In this document: piece by piece, positions 11,001-28,562 of the stretch
Layout: every line of letters starts with the position of its first letter
Position numbering within the stretch: position 1 is the first letter of the stretch
Assembly (NCBI GenBank): GCA_030435675.1
Contig: CM059623.1
Location: 8,706,012 to 8,770,011, forward strand
Length of the DNA: 64,000 nt
Source: Steinernema hermaphroditum
Lineage: Eukaryota; Nematoda; Chromadorea; Rhabditida; Steinernematidae
Reading direction: 5' to 3'
Position numbers and translations under genes: made by a program
Notes under the pieces: model-generated
Told to the model about the DNA's origin: nothing
Seen by the model: only the letters and a program-made list of their open reading frames with translations
Databases searched by the model: none

Positions 11001-14000
11001 CCAAACTGAGAACAAGAGAAAAGAGAGCAAAAAGCGGAGAGGGAGAGACATTTCCCGCCTGAATGATTCTTCCTCCGATGACTACAAACCAACTGCACAA
11101 GTGTTTACTGAATTTCTCTCCTTTTAGTCACCGCTCGTAACAGTCAAATCAAGGCCCTGCCGTCTTATTCACTCTTAGAATCCCATCCACCCACGCAGGG
11201 CGATCTAAAAGAGGATCTTTCCTTCGAAACATAAGCGAAAACAGGATGAAATCGAAAAACTGTCGAGCTATTTCGACTATTTATAGGCGTCCGGTGTTTG
11301 CAGCACTTTCTGAATGTGTGTTTTCCAACGGCTTCCGGCTCTTCGCTTCCCGTATAGTAGCACCCTTCCCAGACACCCTCACTAAAAGGCTTTTACACTC
11401 GCCGTTTCCTGGAGTGAGTGCAGAACCTAATGCATAGTGATGAAGCGACTACATAAGTGGATCGTCTGGGGAGTCTTCAGAGAACGGGGCTACAGTAGTC
11501 CACAGTTTCAGAGCCGTCGAGATTCTCCGAATTCTCTACCCCAAATAACTCCTTTCATTTCACTTCCGGTTGTTTTCCCATTTGCCCTCAGTAAACAAGT
11601 CCTTATAAATAACCACATCCTCTGGAACCCACCTCGAGGCTCCTCTGATCGAAGAGCCATCTGGCGTCCTAAAGCCAACGGAGCGTGACAACATGGAAGT
11701 TGCACTTGTGATGCCACTCGTTGGCTCCATTTAAGGGATCATTTGGGGGCACCAAGACATCCCGACCAAAACAGCCTCTGTTCTGATCCCCGGACTCCTC
11801 GGTAGAATAAACATTTCGTTTGTTGCATTTTGCAGAAAAGGGCCCATCGATGTCAACGGCGGACGTAACGCAATCAGGGAAATGAGATGAAGTGGACCAT
11901 ATGGAGAAGAAGGAAGTTCCGCGAGAATGAGTTTTGGACGATTTTTTGTTATGAGAGACACAAGTAGACGATCACCTTCGGCGGAAAAGGATCGTGGAGG
12001 GGAAGAAGCAACTGAGATTTGGAGGCAGAATCGAGAAGAAGTGCACTTTGACACGCGATTCGATTTGATTTGAAAAAGAGCGGACTCAGAGACGTTTCCT
12101 TTGTTTAGTTCGGACAATTCTGTTTGCAAGGTCCCCGAGAAGAGCTCGGCCGGAAGGCAGAAGCCACGTCCTCTGACATTCGACGTCTGATTGGGCTAAT
12201 TTGGAGCTTTACTCAAAACAACGTTACTCATCGGTTCCAACGCACGCCTAATGGAAGCGGGCACAGGAGGAAGGAGACGTTTCCGGGTTGTTTTTGCTAA
12301 TTGGCACAAGATTTGTTTTGGACACAACTTGACGCCTTCGGAGAAGAAGACTGACAGTTCGAAGAGGAAGATGCCAATCCCAGAGACTCGGCTCTGAGTG
12401 ACCAGCCCGAAGACTCAAAGCACCACAAAATAGAGAAGAGAGGTAACCTTGGCATCCTCTTCGGCTTTACATCACTTAAGATGGGAAACAAATAAAAGTG
12501 CAAAACGATTTAATAACCCGACGCCACCCAAACAGCTCACTTAGGGTGTCCACAGAGATTCCCACACAATACGTCGGGACTGATCCTCTCAATGGTTCCG
12601 AAGAAAGGCCCGAAGACGGACTTCCTTCGGCGAAAACAAATGAGTTGTCGTCGCCGACGGAAAGAAGTGCCACAAAGGGCCGAAATGGGGCCCGGATTCG
12701 CGTCTCTTGTGTCGCCCACAAAAACAAGCGGCCGCTCAGATTATGTGGATGACGAGAGATTAGGGGTTTCGAAGACATATTACGTTTTGATTGAGAAATG
12801 TCTCTGGATCTGCAAGGTAGTGGAGGAGGACGATTCTCGAGGAGGCGAGAAAAACGGCGCCAAAACACCTTCCAGGCGGCGACGGATCGAACGCCGGAGC
12901 GGTGGCCAGGGGGACGAAGTCGGCGCCTGGAGACGACGCCGAAGGATCCGGGCAGATTCGGTCTCTATAGCAGCAGTTTTCCGGCCAGAGGCCCCCAACT
13001 CGGGTAATCCAATTGTACTTTCTTGTCTTCTACAGACCCATCGCGTCCTCCAGAAGTCGAAGTGCACCCGATTACGTGACCGAACCCGGATCGGCCGAGT
13101 TTTGTCGGCCAATTAGCCGCGTCCCGACAGAGACCGAAGTCCGATGGCGAAGGGTCTCATTAGTCGCCGCGGGACCCTTTTTTCGGCCCCTTTAGGCAGT
13201 GTGCGTAACGAAATCATGTCACCACGGAGGAGTCGTGGCTTCTGGCGACGACGGACACGACTTCTTCTGTTTGTTTTGATGAGAGAAGCGCCGCGGCTAA
13301 TTGCCTCCCGGAGGAGCGCCTCGGAGTCCCTTTTGTGAGAAACATGGAGAACGAATTAGGAGAATATAATTTGCGCCGAGTGGAATGTTGCGGCTGGATT
13401 CGGAGGATGAAAGCGGCAGGAGGGAGATTGAGGCCCCTTTTCGGCCAGAAGGAGGCTATCTGTGGACCTAATCGGAATCGTTTCTGGAGAAAAACTGTGG
13501 AGCAGACTTGGACACGTCTAGAGACTCCAATTTGAATAAGATCCTTTAGACGATAAGAGGGAGAGGAACATCTGGCGACAAGAAGAAGATATTTGACACA
13601 AAACCTTCTGTATATGACACTAGGGCTTCGATAACTGCAGCCCAGTTCGTTCCACTTGACGTTTAGATCCATGGCATTGTGCTACGACTCAATCTGCTGG
13701 ACACAGATTCGGAAGGCTGACTTCTTGTCTTTGGTCGATTCGTTTCCAAATGAGTGACTTCGAATAGAAGGTCTTCAGAACGATAAACACTAAGTCCATT
13801 GGAACATGTCTTTTATTTGGGCCAACTGGTGGTCATACTGTAGTCGCTGTTTCTGAGCTATTTTTAAAGTGAAACTCTGTTCTCTGGATATTTGACACTT
13901 ATTTTGAAAGATAACACCATGGAGCACAAAAAGATGAACGAGCAGGCTGAGGTCTTCTTAATTGGAAGGTGACTCTCGTGATGAGAGTCGTTTCTTCGGA

Positions 14001-14724
14001 ACAAAGGCGCCCGATCCTGGCTCTGGGAATCAGAGACCGCCGCCCTAACCCTCGGCCCATAATTGAAACATAGAAGAACTCACTTGGCGTCGCAGCGACA
14101 TCGTTTCGTCCGGCGGTTCGCACTTAATTAGAATAAACTCAGTGGTTGCAGGGCGCCTGCAGAAGCCATCGGAGGCGCATGAGCAATCGGGTCTGAAACG
14201 AGAGGCTTAGGAGGCGCTCTGTGACGTCCGCCCTCGGCTCCTCCTCCGAAGGCTGAGTTCGAGAGAGATTAGGGGAGTTCGCGCGCGATAAACACTTCGG
14301 ATGGCCTCGGAGGCGTCGTCGGAAGGGCCTCGGAAGCGACGCTCCCGGCGAGGAAATACAGCAGGAAGCAGCCAAGGAGTGAGTAAGCTGTTTTCGAGGT
14401 GCACGACTCTGGATTAGAGAAGTGACGGAGGAGAAGGACGTCGAAGAGGCGTCTCTCTCGCGATTCTATGAGGGATTACTGAAATGTTCTTGTCCTTGTA
14501 GTAGCACATTGAGTTAGAGAGATGAGTGGGATGGAGAAGACGGAGTCACTTTTAGGTGAGGACCACTCTTGGAGCCAGAAAGGAGGCGTTTTCGGAAACT
14601 CAATCCTGAAGTTAGAAGGATCTGAGAATTACTTGGCGCCTTCTCTAGACGCCTCGATCTGCACTCTTTGGAGGAAGCTTTCTAAATAAGGAAGAGAGAC
14701 GTCTACGGTGTTTTGACTGTTCAG

Positions 14725-14809
14725 GACATGGACGTCTTCCATCCCTCTTCAAAGGTCTTGGGAAAAGAGGGAAGAGATCCTTTCACTACAGAGTGGGCTC
14801 CTTCATTTG
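14725..14809 (+). CDS. Candidate orphan internal exon, unrecognised
   Basis: An 85-nt segment sits between a good acceptor (TTTTGACTGTTCAG, ending 14724) and a good donor (GTGAGTATTT, starting 14810). The frame starting at ATG 14728 reads MDVFHPSSKVLGKEG... through ...TEWAPSFG without a stop. No partner exons were found nearby. It could equally be a chance arrangement. Confidence 0.2.
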
Positions 14810-17800
14810 GTGAGTATTTCATTCGTCATTTTACCAAAAAATATTTCTATTCATCCAAAAATATCCTTCTGAGATTGTACTTCGTGATAACCCTTTTTTC
14901 GAATAGAAGAAGAGCCATAGTGAGAGAGATACAAACATCGGAAGTGATCGATCGGCGGCTAAGAATACACAAATGCGCGATAGTCACTCTGTTTTGAGAA
15001 GAAGACGCGCTTCAGAACGCACAGTCGCCCGAGAAATGAGTCACGAATGGAGTCGAGTGGGGAGAAGAAGGGCTAATGAGGCGATCGTCGGGAGAAACAG
15101 TCGGTCATCCCCAAGGCGTCATAATCGCTTTTTGCTTCCTCATTGTCGGAACGTGTCAGCAGAAACAAAACGCGGCGACACATCGCGATCTCAGCCGCGT
15201 CGACGGACGGCGGAGGAGAAGAGATCCGGCGGAGATTAGGCGTGTTTTCGAGGAGTCTCCGGCGGCGGAGACCTTTCCGGAAGTGCGATGTCCTCGGACG
15301 CATAACAGCGCTGATTTGGAAGAAGAAAACACGGGGTCGCGCGCACTCTGGAAGAGAGTTCGGATCTGCCTGAGGCAGTCACTTTTGGGGAGTCCAGTGA
15401 GTGCATCTAGTGGGGAATCTCTCTAATGAAGCATACAAGGACACTTCTGCTGTTGACAGGCGGGACTACTCCCGATCTTCGCCCATCCTTCGCCTAGGGC
15501 ACTCTAGAAGGCGATCTTCCGGGAAAGGTATAAATAAACCATAGAAACACACCGAAATAGAAGCGGCCACTCGAGAGGCGCCGTTCCCACTCGTCTCCAC
15601 TTTCTCGTTTGGGTCGTCGCGAGTTCATAAAAATTTAAAGCCAACGTTAGGCGACTCAATCGGGGAAATGCCAACTTGGGCGTCGTAAAGAGGTCCGAAA
15701 ACAAAGTTAAAACGCTTGCGTGAGGAGAGTAACCAAATCAAAAACACTCCTCCGGGCCCCTTCCAGGCCGAAGACCTTTTCCTGAGTCCGGAAGGTAGCG
15801 ATCTTTGGCGACGGAAGTGACAAGAAGAATCAAAAATATATGTCACACCGCAGGGATTCACGTCCTAATAGGCTTAGTTTGGGATCGGCCTTCCCACAGA
15901 ACGCCCATGCAACTCAGCGTTCGGCGTTCGTCGGTTAGTCGCCGTCCCGTGTCGGGCGTTTCCAAAATTGGACTCCTCTCTATGCTAAGGACACAAAAGG
16001 AGGCTTCAAACTGTGAAGAATGTTGAACTCTCGGATTCAGGAGAACTCATTTTCAGTGCAAGCTGAACGGAATGGGGATTACGAACGCATGACGTTTCCA
16101 GCTCGGGGAATAAAGAGAAGCAGAAAGAGCCCATGTTATACTGTCCTATGGTAATTCTTAGGAGTTTTGTGAATAAAATCAGACCTACTTTGCACGAGGA
16201 TGACATATTTCTCTCTTATTCGGTGTTTATCTATGACATTCTTCCGTGGAGACTTCTGCGAAATCGGTCGGTTTCCCGCCGCTTCACATTGACTCTTACC
16301 CCGAAAATGACAGTCACTGTTTGCATCGTTCGTCTACCAGACAGATACAGAAAGGGGAGACATTCCACCGTAACATACAGGGTACTTATTACGGCTTGGC
16401 TCAGTTGCCACGAATCCGAGGTGACTCGGATTTATGATGTTTCTTTATGGCTGCATTTATGGCTAGGATCCATTCACAGTTTTTAGAAATTTTCCTTTTG
16501 CATTCCAAAGTTTAAATTAGAAGAAACGAGCGGAGCATTGCCGACTAGAACTGAACTCAGAGCCTTAACCACTTTCTACTCTTGCACAAGGATCTAATTG
16601 ACATTTTTCCGACGAAAACAAGTAACGTTCCTATGCGTATTGTTAACGTTCCTTATGAAATTAATGCCGATTCACTCAAATTGAGTTCAGGATCATAACA
16701 AAAGGCAAAGCGAAAACATTCCTCTCCTTTCTTTGGTTCTCCTAAATCGGATAAAAACACTTAAGAGCGACTCAGCCGCCGACTTTTGGCCCGACACAAA
16801 CAGAAAGCCCCGAATCTAATCTGTTTTGGCGACACGCGACCGAGAAACTCGACGAGAATCCACGCGAAGTGATGGCGATGATGAGTCTCTTGGCGGCGAA
16901 AATACGAGAAGGATCAGAGAACGGTGGGATCTCGGACATTGTTCAGGGCGACTGAATGGAGAAACGGCGCTTTTGACGCAGCTCGAAGGGACAACATCCG
17001 GAGGACAGTCGGAGACTGTGGATAGGCGCCTCTAGAGGTCCTTTTCTCAGAACTCCTTCTGGAAGCCTAGGAAAGGGAATTCAGAGTCAACAGGACCAAA
17101 TGTGTTTTGTCTTTGCGGGGATATAAGGAGATAGAGAAGAAGGACTCTCCCCGGAAGGGATCAGAAGGTCCTTCTGGATGGATATTCTCGGTCCGCGGAG
17201 CAGAGGTCGGCGGAAATATTTGGATATTTACGTTCTTCGCCTTTCTAAGAATAGCGTCGGAGAAATGTCACAGAAAATCCCAATGCTAAGATTAGGCGAC
17301 AAAACAGATAACAGATCGGGAACCAAGTAGGAACGGGGGAACGCCATGGGAACGCAAATTACATCGAGTCCGGCTAGTGCTCGAGACCGGGAACAGTTCT
17401 GTTTGGATAGGCGCTCTGTTCCATGCGTCACGTGACCGCTGGGCAAACAAGCGCTCGAATACTTTTCCAGCTAGAGGGCTGTTTGGGTTTTCTCTTTTGT
17501 AGCCGCCGCCCTCAAGCGTGCCCTGAATGCCCAATCTCAAGATACTTATTTTTAGGAAGTGCACAGAACGGATCGGAGACGCGATGGCGTGAGATCGCGA
17601 AATAAACAAAAAACGGCCGATTCGAAGACTTTCGGCGGACATGTGCACGACGAGGCGTTTATCGCCTCGTTTTATGGTCCGAAAACTCCGAAGGCGAATC
17701 CGAGGACGAAGGCTATTCTCGACGACGACGCTGCATCTGACAAGAGAGCCAAATTGCCCGGATGGGTGGAAGAGAAATCCGATTAAAAGATATCGCTCGC

Positions 17801-20800
17801 GGTGGGCCTCGGAGAGCTGATTGAAGAGCATATTATTAAATTTTTTGCAGTCGTGCCACAGAGGACATTTCAGCGAAGTTCCGCGTTGAGCTGCAAATGG
17901 AAGCGACGGTAGGACTCTTCGCTGTGGGACGTCCACATCAGTTTCGCATTGAAAAGGTGAATTTTCATCAAAAGTCACCGTCTTTTCACCGTTCCTGGGG
18001 GAATGATTCGTTGCGTAGTTTGGACTTTAACACCCGAGAGCAACGACTCGAGTTCTGAAATGAGTAATGCGAAACAAAAAGCAACATTTCACTACAAATC
18101 AACCTTGTCATCCAATCAAATCAACCAATTAATCTTTTGTTTAGGCTATTTATGCACACTCGTTCCCCAAATGGGCTTTTAGAGGTTCCGTCCTTTGGCC
18201 TTTGGCAAAGTTGCTCTCTTAAGGATGCGCGAGAAGACTAGCAAAGACAACCAGAATCAGCTACTTCTCCTCGGGGAACGATCGGCGTCCCCAAGAAGGC
18301 CCTTCTGATTCACCGAAGAATTGACGTAGGCAGCATCACCTGGAATTTTCAAATGTCCCATTTAACGTAATTACCGTCATCCTCTGTGAGTGTTGGGAGG
18401 ATAGCAATGATTACTAGTCATCGTCACCAGAATTACACACCTCCCATTGGCGCGTTTGCAAGAAAGTAAATACTGAAAGGTACATGAATTCCACACATTT
18501 CATTCCTGTTTTCGCCTCATGTTAAGTGCCTCGTCTGCGGGCAATGTTTCTGTGAAGACATAAAGCGTCTCATAAACCCGAATGGACGCCTCTTGTCGGC
18601 ATAATATCGGTCGGATCCAGCTTCTTTTTATAATAAATACGCAAACATGCACTATTCCACAAGATTTGTTTTCACTAGGCAACTACAACGTTCTATTGTA
18701 CTAGTCAAGACCCAAAAAGACATCGTTACAACGGTAAAAGATCAAATAGAAAATCTGATCTGAAGAAGCTGACCCAGGCTCAAAACTCAACTACAGCATA
18801 ATCTGGGATAAAACCAGCGCCCAGTCCAACAAAGCCTTCCTCACTCTACACCCAAATGCAGACGCTTTGTGGGCGAATAAGTCGAGAAAACAGCCTAAAA
18901 TCTCATAAATCCGTGCGGTCCTCTTTTAATGAGCCGTTTTGGCGTCGAAATCCAATTACGTCTTCGGCATTTAAGTGTGACGTCGACGGGAATATTTCAG
19001 TCCGATCCAGCCAGAGGACCACTGGACAGAACAGTTCTACACGAAAAGGAGAAATGCATTTGTGAACGCGACGGGAGAACTAGAACGGAGGGGACAGAAT
19101 TCGAAATAATCGCCTAATGGGACGGAAGTTCGCCCTCGAAGTTCACAGGCCTGCAAATCGAATGCATTTTTGAGGACCGGGCGGCGGGACAAAGCCTGGA
19201 ATACGTAATAATCAAATAAAAGTCACTTTGAGGACTCCAGAATGGGCGAGAAATTCGGCATGGAAGGACGTGGCAGCGACCCCTTCGACACGGAAACGCC
19301 ACTGCAGGACGTTTGCAGATGTTTTGGTTTCGTTGCGTGTGCAAATAAAACAGATGTGCGCGCGCTTGGATAGGGCGATGCACAGCACAAACCGGCAATT
19401 TAAGGTTCGGTTTCTTTGATTTCTTAGAACCGATACGTGAGAAGCCCGATTCCAAGCCACAAAAGAAGAACTAATATCCGAGGAGCTAATGAGTGTCGAG
19501 TGCATTCTGAAGAGAAGGTGGACACACGCCTACAGCCTCCATCTCCAGGCAACGTCTAGCGATGAAAGGACACTTTCGAACTAAAATTGGCGCTGAAACC
19601 TGCACGCAAAGGCTCAATGTGACCACGCAATCACTGAAAGACTGTGAGGAGATGGAAGCGTCTCAACAAACACCTTCTGAACGTCTGAGCCGGTACATGA
19701 AGCGAATGAGAATGAGGTTCGGAATTGATCCTATCAACGGAAGCCTCTACTTGGCGAAGTAGTTCTTCGCTAGCGTGGGAAAAGGGATAGTTCGAGATAC
19801 ATAGAGGCTTCGACAGAGGCCGAACGTGTGAGGACTGAACCTCTTGTGTGAGAAATGGAATTAGTGAACGTAAAGAGTGCATTTAAAAGCAAATAAGGAA
19901 CACGTATAATCAGTTACGTAACCAAAGTACAACTCGAAGTCTCGCAAACATATTCTCCCGCCAGAATCCACACGTCCACCACACCGCGATCATCCCAAAA
20001 CAGGGTCGAACTCCTCTCCGCACAAAAGCACAATGGGAGAAGTCGTCCTCCTCGCTGTGTGTAGCTATCATCCACTTTGATATGCCCCCGGGTCGTCCTG
20101 TCCTTCCAAGGGCGCACTCGTCATCGCCACAAAATAATTTAAAACCCACGAACTTGACGATCTCATCTGAATTTATAACGTCCATTAGGGAAGCGATTGG
20201 GTGCGTCCGGATGTGAAATGTTTGAATTTTAGAGGTGCTGAAGTATCGCTCGATTCTGGAGGAAGGTCGGTGGAGGTAGGGGAGGACACCACATCTTGGG
20301 AGGTGCATGGATCTGAAGTGGCTAGCGAAGAATTCCATCGGCACGTTTCAGAGGGATCATCCAGAGTGCTTCTGCCCTAATGGACTCTGGTTTTTGTTTT
20401 CGCCAAGTGCCTAACGCTCGTCTCCATGCACTTCCTCGATGTTTTTCTCCCCATAAATGTATTTCGAACAAATCGAGTTCCGTGTAACCAAATTTCTGTC
20501 ATCTTCGTGAAGTCTTCCGACAATTCGATTGGCGACGCCAAGGGCAAAAAATGAAGCATAGCCGAAGAATTGCGAAAGATCAGCCTGATCCCATCGTGGC
20601 CAGTCAGGTCAACCCAGGTGCACTACTCAGCCTCAAACGTCACCATCCAAACGGCTCGTTTGTACAGAACAAAAGTGTTTACACAGAAATGGCTATTCGA
20701 GCTAAAGTTCATCTGAACAGAGGAAGTTTGTTTTGAGTTTTTGGACTCCTGTGTGTATGTAGTGGCGAATACTTCAACGAAGATCACTCTGAAGAGTCTT

Positions 20801-20869
20801 TTTCGTCTATATAATATGCGCATTTAATGGCGTCTGGAATCTAAATGATACAAATGACCGGAGTTTCAG

Positions 20870-20964
20870 CGGGTCGTCAGCTTTACGTGGCGATGTTCGC
20901 CTACTTTAAGGTGTTCTTGGTGAGACGGTGGAACTACGGCTCCCTGGTGTTCCAGGCCTTTTGA
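20870..20964 (+). CDS. Candidate terminal exon encoding a hydrophobic peptide
   Basis: Behind an acceptor (GGAGTTTCAG, ending 20869) the phase-2 frame reads GRQLYVAMFAYFKVFLVRRW followed by NYGSLVFQAF and TGA at 20962-20964. The aromatic/hydrophobic make-up looks like the end of a membrane protein, but I do not recognise it. The minus strand is also open across it and offers a GTAGGC donor, so the strand is uncertain. Confidence 0.2.
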
Positions 20965-23435
20965 GATCCGGGGCGATCCTTGTGCCAAGAACGACGGCCA
21001 CTAAAGACCGTTCACTCAACTCATTTCTGAGGGAGCGTGTGGACGACCCGACCGATCGCTGGGAACACAATCGCGCTCCAGAATGTATTCTGAAATGTTA
21101 TCATTAAATATAAAAAAAGGATTTTTACATCTCAACCCCACAGCCTCTATTGTAGTCGCTCAATTCGAGTCGTCGAAGTTTAGTTCGAAAGCGTTCAAAA
21201 GGTTTCTATCCGGCATTTATTCTGTTGCATTCCCTATACACGGTGTTGTAAACAATGGTGTTCAGATGAAAGGGAACCGAATAAACTGAAAGAACAAAAA
21301 TTAAAGACCTAGATAAGAGCTAGAAGTGCAAAACTCCCTGGTAACCTGTTGAAACAAAATAACCTGGACTGAATAGCTGAACTATTCGCAATGTCTTGGC
21401 ATTTGAAGAATCACGGAAATCTAAAGGAAATGATAAGACACCAGGGAGAGACCTACGGGCACAAATATTGGGGGGGGGGGCTACTTTCTTGTACCAAGGT
21501 TGGAAAGTATCGATTCTTCAGTGTAGTTCGTTTAATAAACATTTTTCTTTCGAAAAAATTCGCAAAAGACTCGATTCCTAACAGTTTCTTACAGAAGTAG
21601 TTTTATGAATTTTTAGCTTTTAACACAGCTCTATCTTTTCATGTTGTGGATTTTCTTCATATACAGGGAGATTCGCATCAGCATTCGGTGGCGCAATGCT
21701 GCCCTAATACAAATTTTCCCGATCATAGAGTTAGTCTCTCTCGGAACCTGTCCCCAGGCGGTGTCACCGACGTAAGGTCCAAATCGATAGGTTCCCGGTT
21801 TCTGTGGCAGCAGACAACGATGTTGGTGTGGCCACGTGGAAGGGAATGTGTTCGGGGAACTCGGTGTTTACCGATTCCGATCTTCGAAAAGTTCCCGTCG
21901 CTTCCAGAAGTGTCATCGCCGAAACTGTGCAGAAATAACCCCCTTCGATGAGGTTCAGATGTTCTTTTGGGGTCCCGACTGGTTCGACCACTTCGAGCCG
22001 AATCACTTCCGCTCGAGAGCCTTTCCTAAAATGGGCAGCACTCCACAGTCCCCAAATGGAGTCGATCGGAAGCGGCGCCAGCCGACCGAAGGGGAATTCC
22101 ATGTTACAGCGACGACGGGGTGTTTTCGTCGGCCGCTTCGTCCAAAGTTTGCCTTCGGAGACGAAAAAGGAAACGAGGATGGACTCGTCGCTGAGCGAAT
22201 CGATCTTTCGCCGACCGATCAGACGAAAACAAATCGGCACCATCGGTGCACTTCCGATAGATACACACAACTCTGTTTTGGGCGATTGCAGCAGATTAGT
22301 CCGGGAACTGTTTATAGTTTCGGAAAAACAAGCAGAAGAACACTGATAGGACTGTTTTTACCGAGTACCGAACGTTTCGAACGTTTCAACGACTATAGAG
22401 AAATAAGAGCTCTTTTTGGTGCACATCTTCTTCGAGAAAACTTTCACTGTAGCCGGATTAGTCAGCACATGACTTCAAGAGAGTTGTTTCTCTAAATGAA
22501 GTCAGAAATTGTGATTTCTTCGCAAGACAGATCGCCTCTGAGAAGTACATCTGATTCCTTCGCCAAAGCATTTAAAGTTTGTCGATGTTTGTCCAGCTGA
22601 AAACAGCGCTCCCATCTATTGGAGGTCAAGATTCTGCATGCTTCGAGGGACCTCAACTGGTGACCTTCTTGTGGATCACACCGACTGGTGGAGATGAGAA
22701 CGAGTGCCACTTTTTTCCTCGTAACGAGGCGAAATTATTTTCCTCCGAGTTCTCTGTGCGTTCTCTGAGTTCTCGATTGCCGTGCACTCCTGGAAACGCC
22801 GGAAGTTGTGTTGCTCGGTGTCGACTACCTGTCAATGGCTAGTGGCAGGTAGCGTGATCTTGTACGACGTATTCTCACGTGTGAACGAGATTATGGCGTC
22901 ATTGGGAACGTCTTTTCCAGACGTCTTGAAGGCCAAATGCAAAATGTTTTTGCGACTTCTGCTTCTTCCTTCCGCGTAATCGGATCTCTCGAAATCACAA
23001 GATGTCGATCGTCATGTTTTCTAGAAGCCCCTAACAGCAAACAGAGGCTTCCCCCTCCTTCCTTCCCACGAGTGGGGAGTTCTCCCACACCCTTTTCTTC
23101 GCCTCCTCTTCCAGACGAATCTCCGCCACACAAACACCTCTTCCCCTTATTTATCGCCTCTTCTGTCCTTTCGTGGAGAAAGAGGCGATGACGCCACGTG
23201 GGGAGTCCTCCCACACCGCCTAAACAACCTCCCGGCTGCAGGCGGTGGTCTTCGCTCTTGTTTTCGAGATCCCCGAAGATCATGTGTCCTCCGGGCGTGT
23301 TTTCGGGGCGCCCCTCCCGTGCCGTCGGCGCCGCGCCGCCTCCCGCGCCGTCCCCAGTTCCTGGCCACTTTCACTCCGTTTTTAGCGCTTCCCGACCTCT
23401 GTAATCCAGTTATCCCGAGCCTGCATCGCCCCAGC

Positions 23436-28562
<5,127 letters not shown>

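Larger units (their letters stand above)
6867..23435. other. About 16.5 kb without a supported gene
   Basis: This is the long gap between the divergent cyclase (-) and PRPP synthetase (+) genes. Open frames up to about 230 codons exist on both strands, but none has a recognisable domain and most overlap on opposite strands. The text mixes GC-rich patches with AT-rich ones, and there are scattered TTAATTA/ATTAAT-type words. It may hold distal regulatory sequence or exons of genes I cannot recognise. The better exon-like islands are listed separately. I saw no tRNA and no familiar microRNA in it. Confidence 0.4.

Noticed and set aside
17292..17978. A 228-codon minus-strand frame in the gene-free gap
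   Set aside because: No domain or signal, composition like flanking DNA, and no convincing neighbours.
19910..20344. A 144-codon minus frame with partly protein-like segments (DVINSDEIVKFVGFKLF)
   Set aside because: No recognisable family, competing frames, and no splice-consistent extension. Not strong enough to list as a gene.
21836..22495. A 219-codon plus frame with an overlapping 168-codon minus frame
   Set aside because: Both strands are open, neither has a domain, and no splice structure extends either. GC-rich chance openness is more likely.
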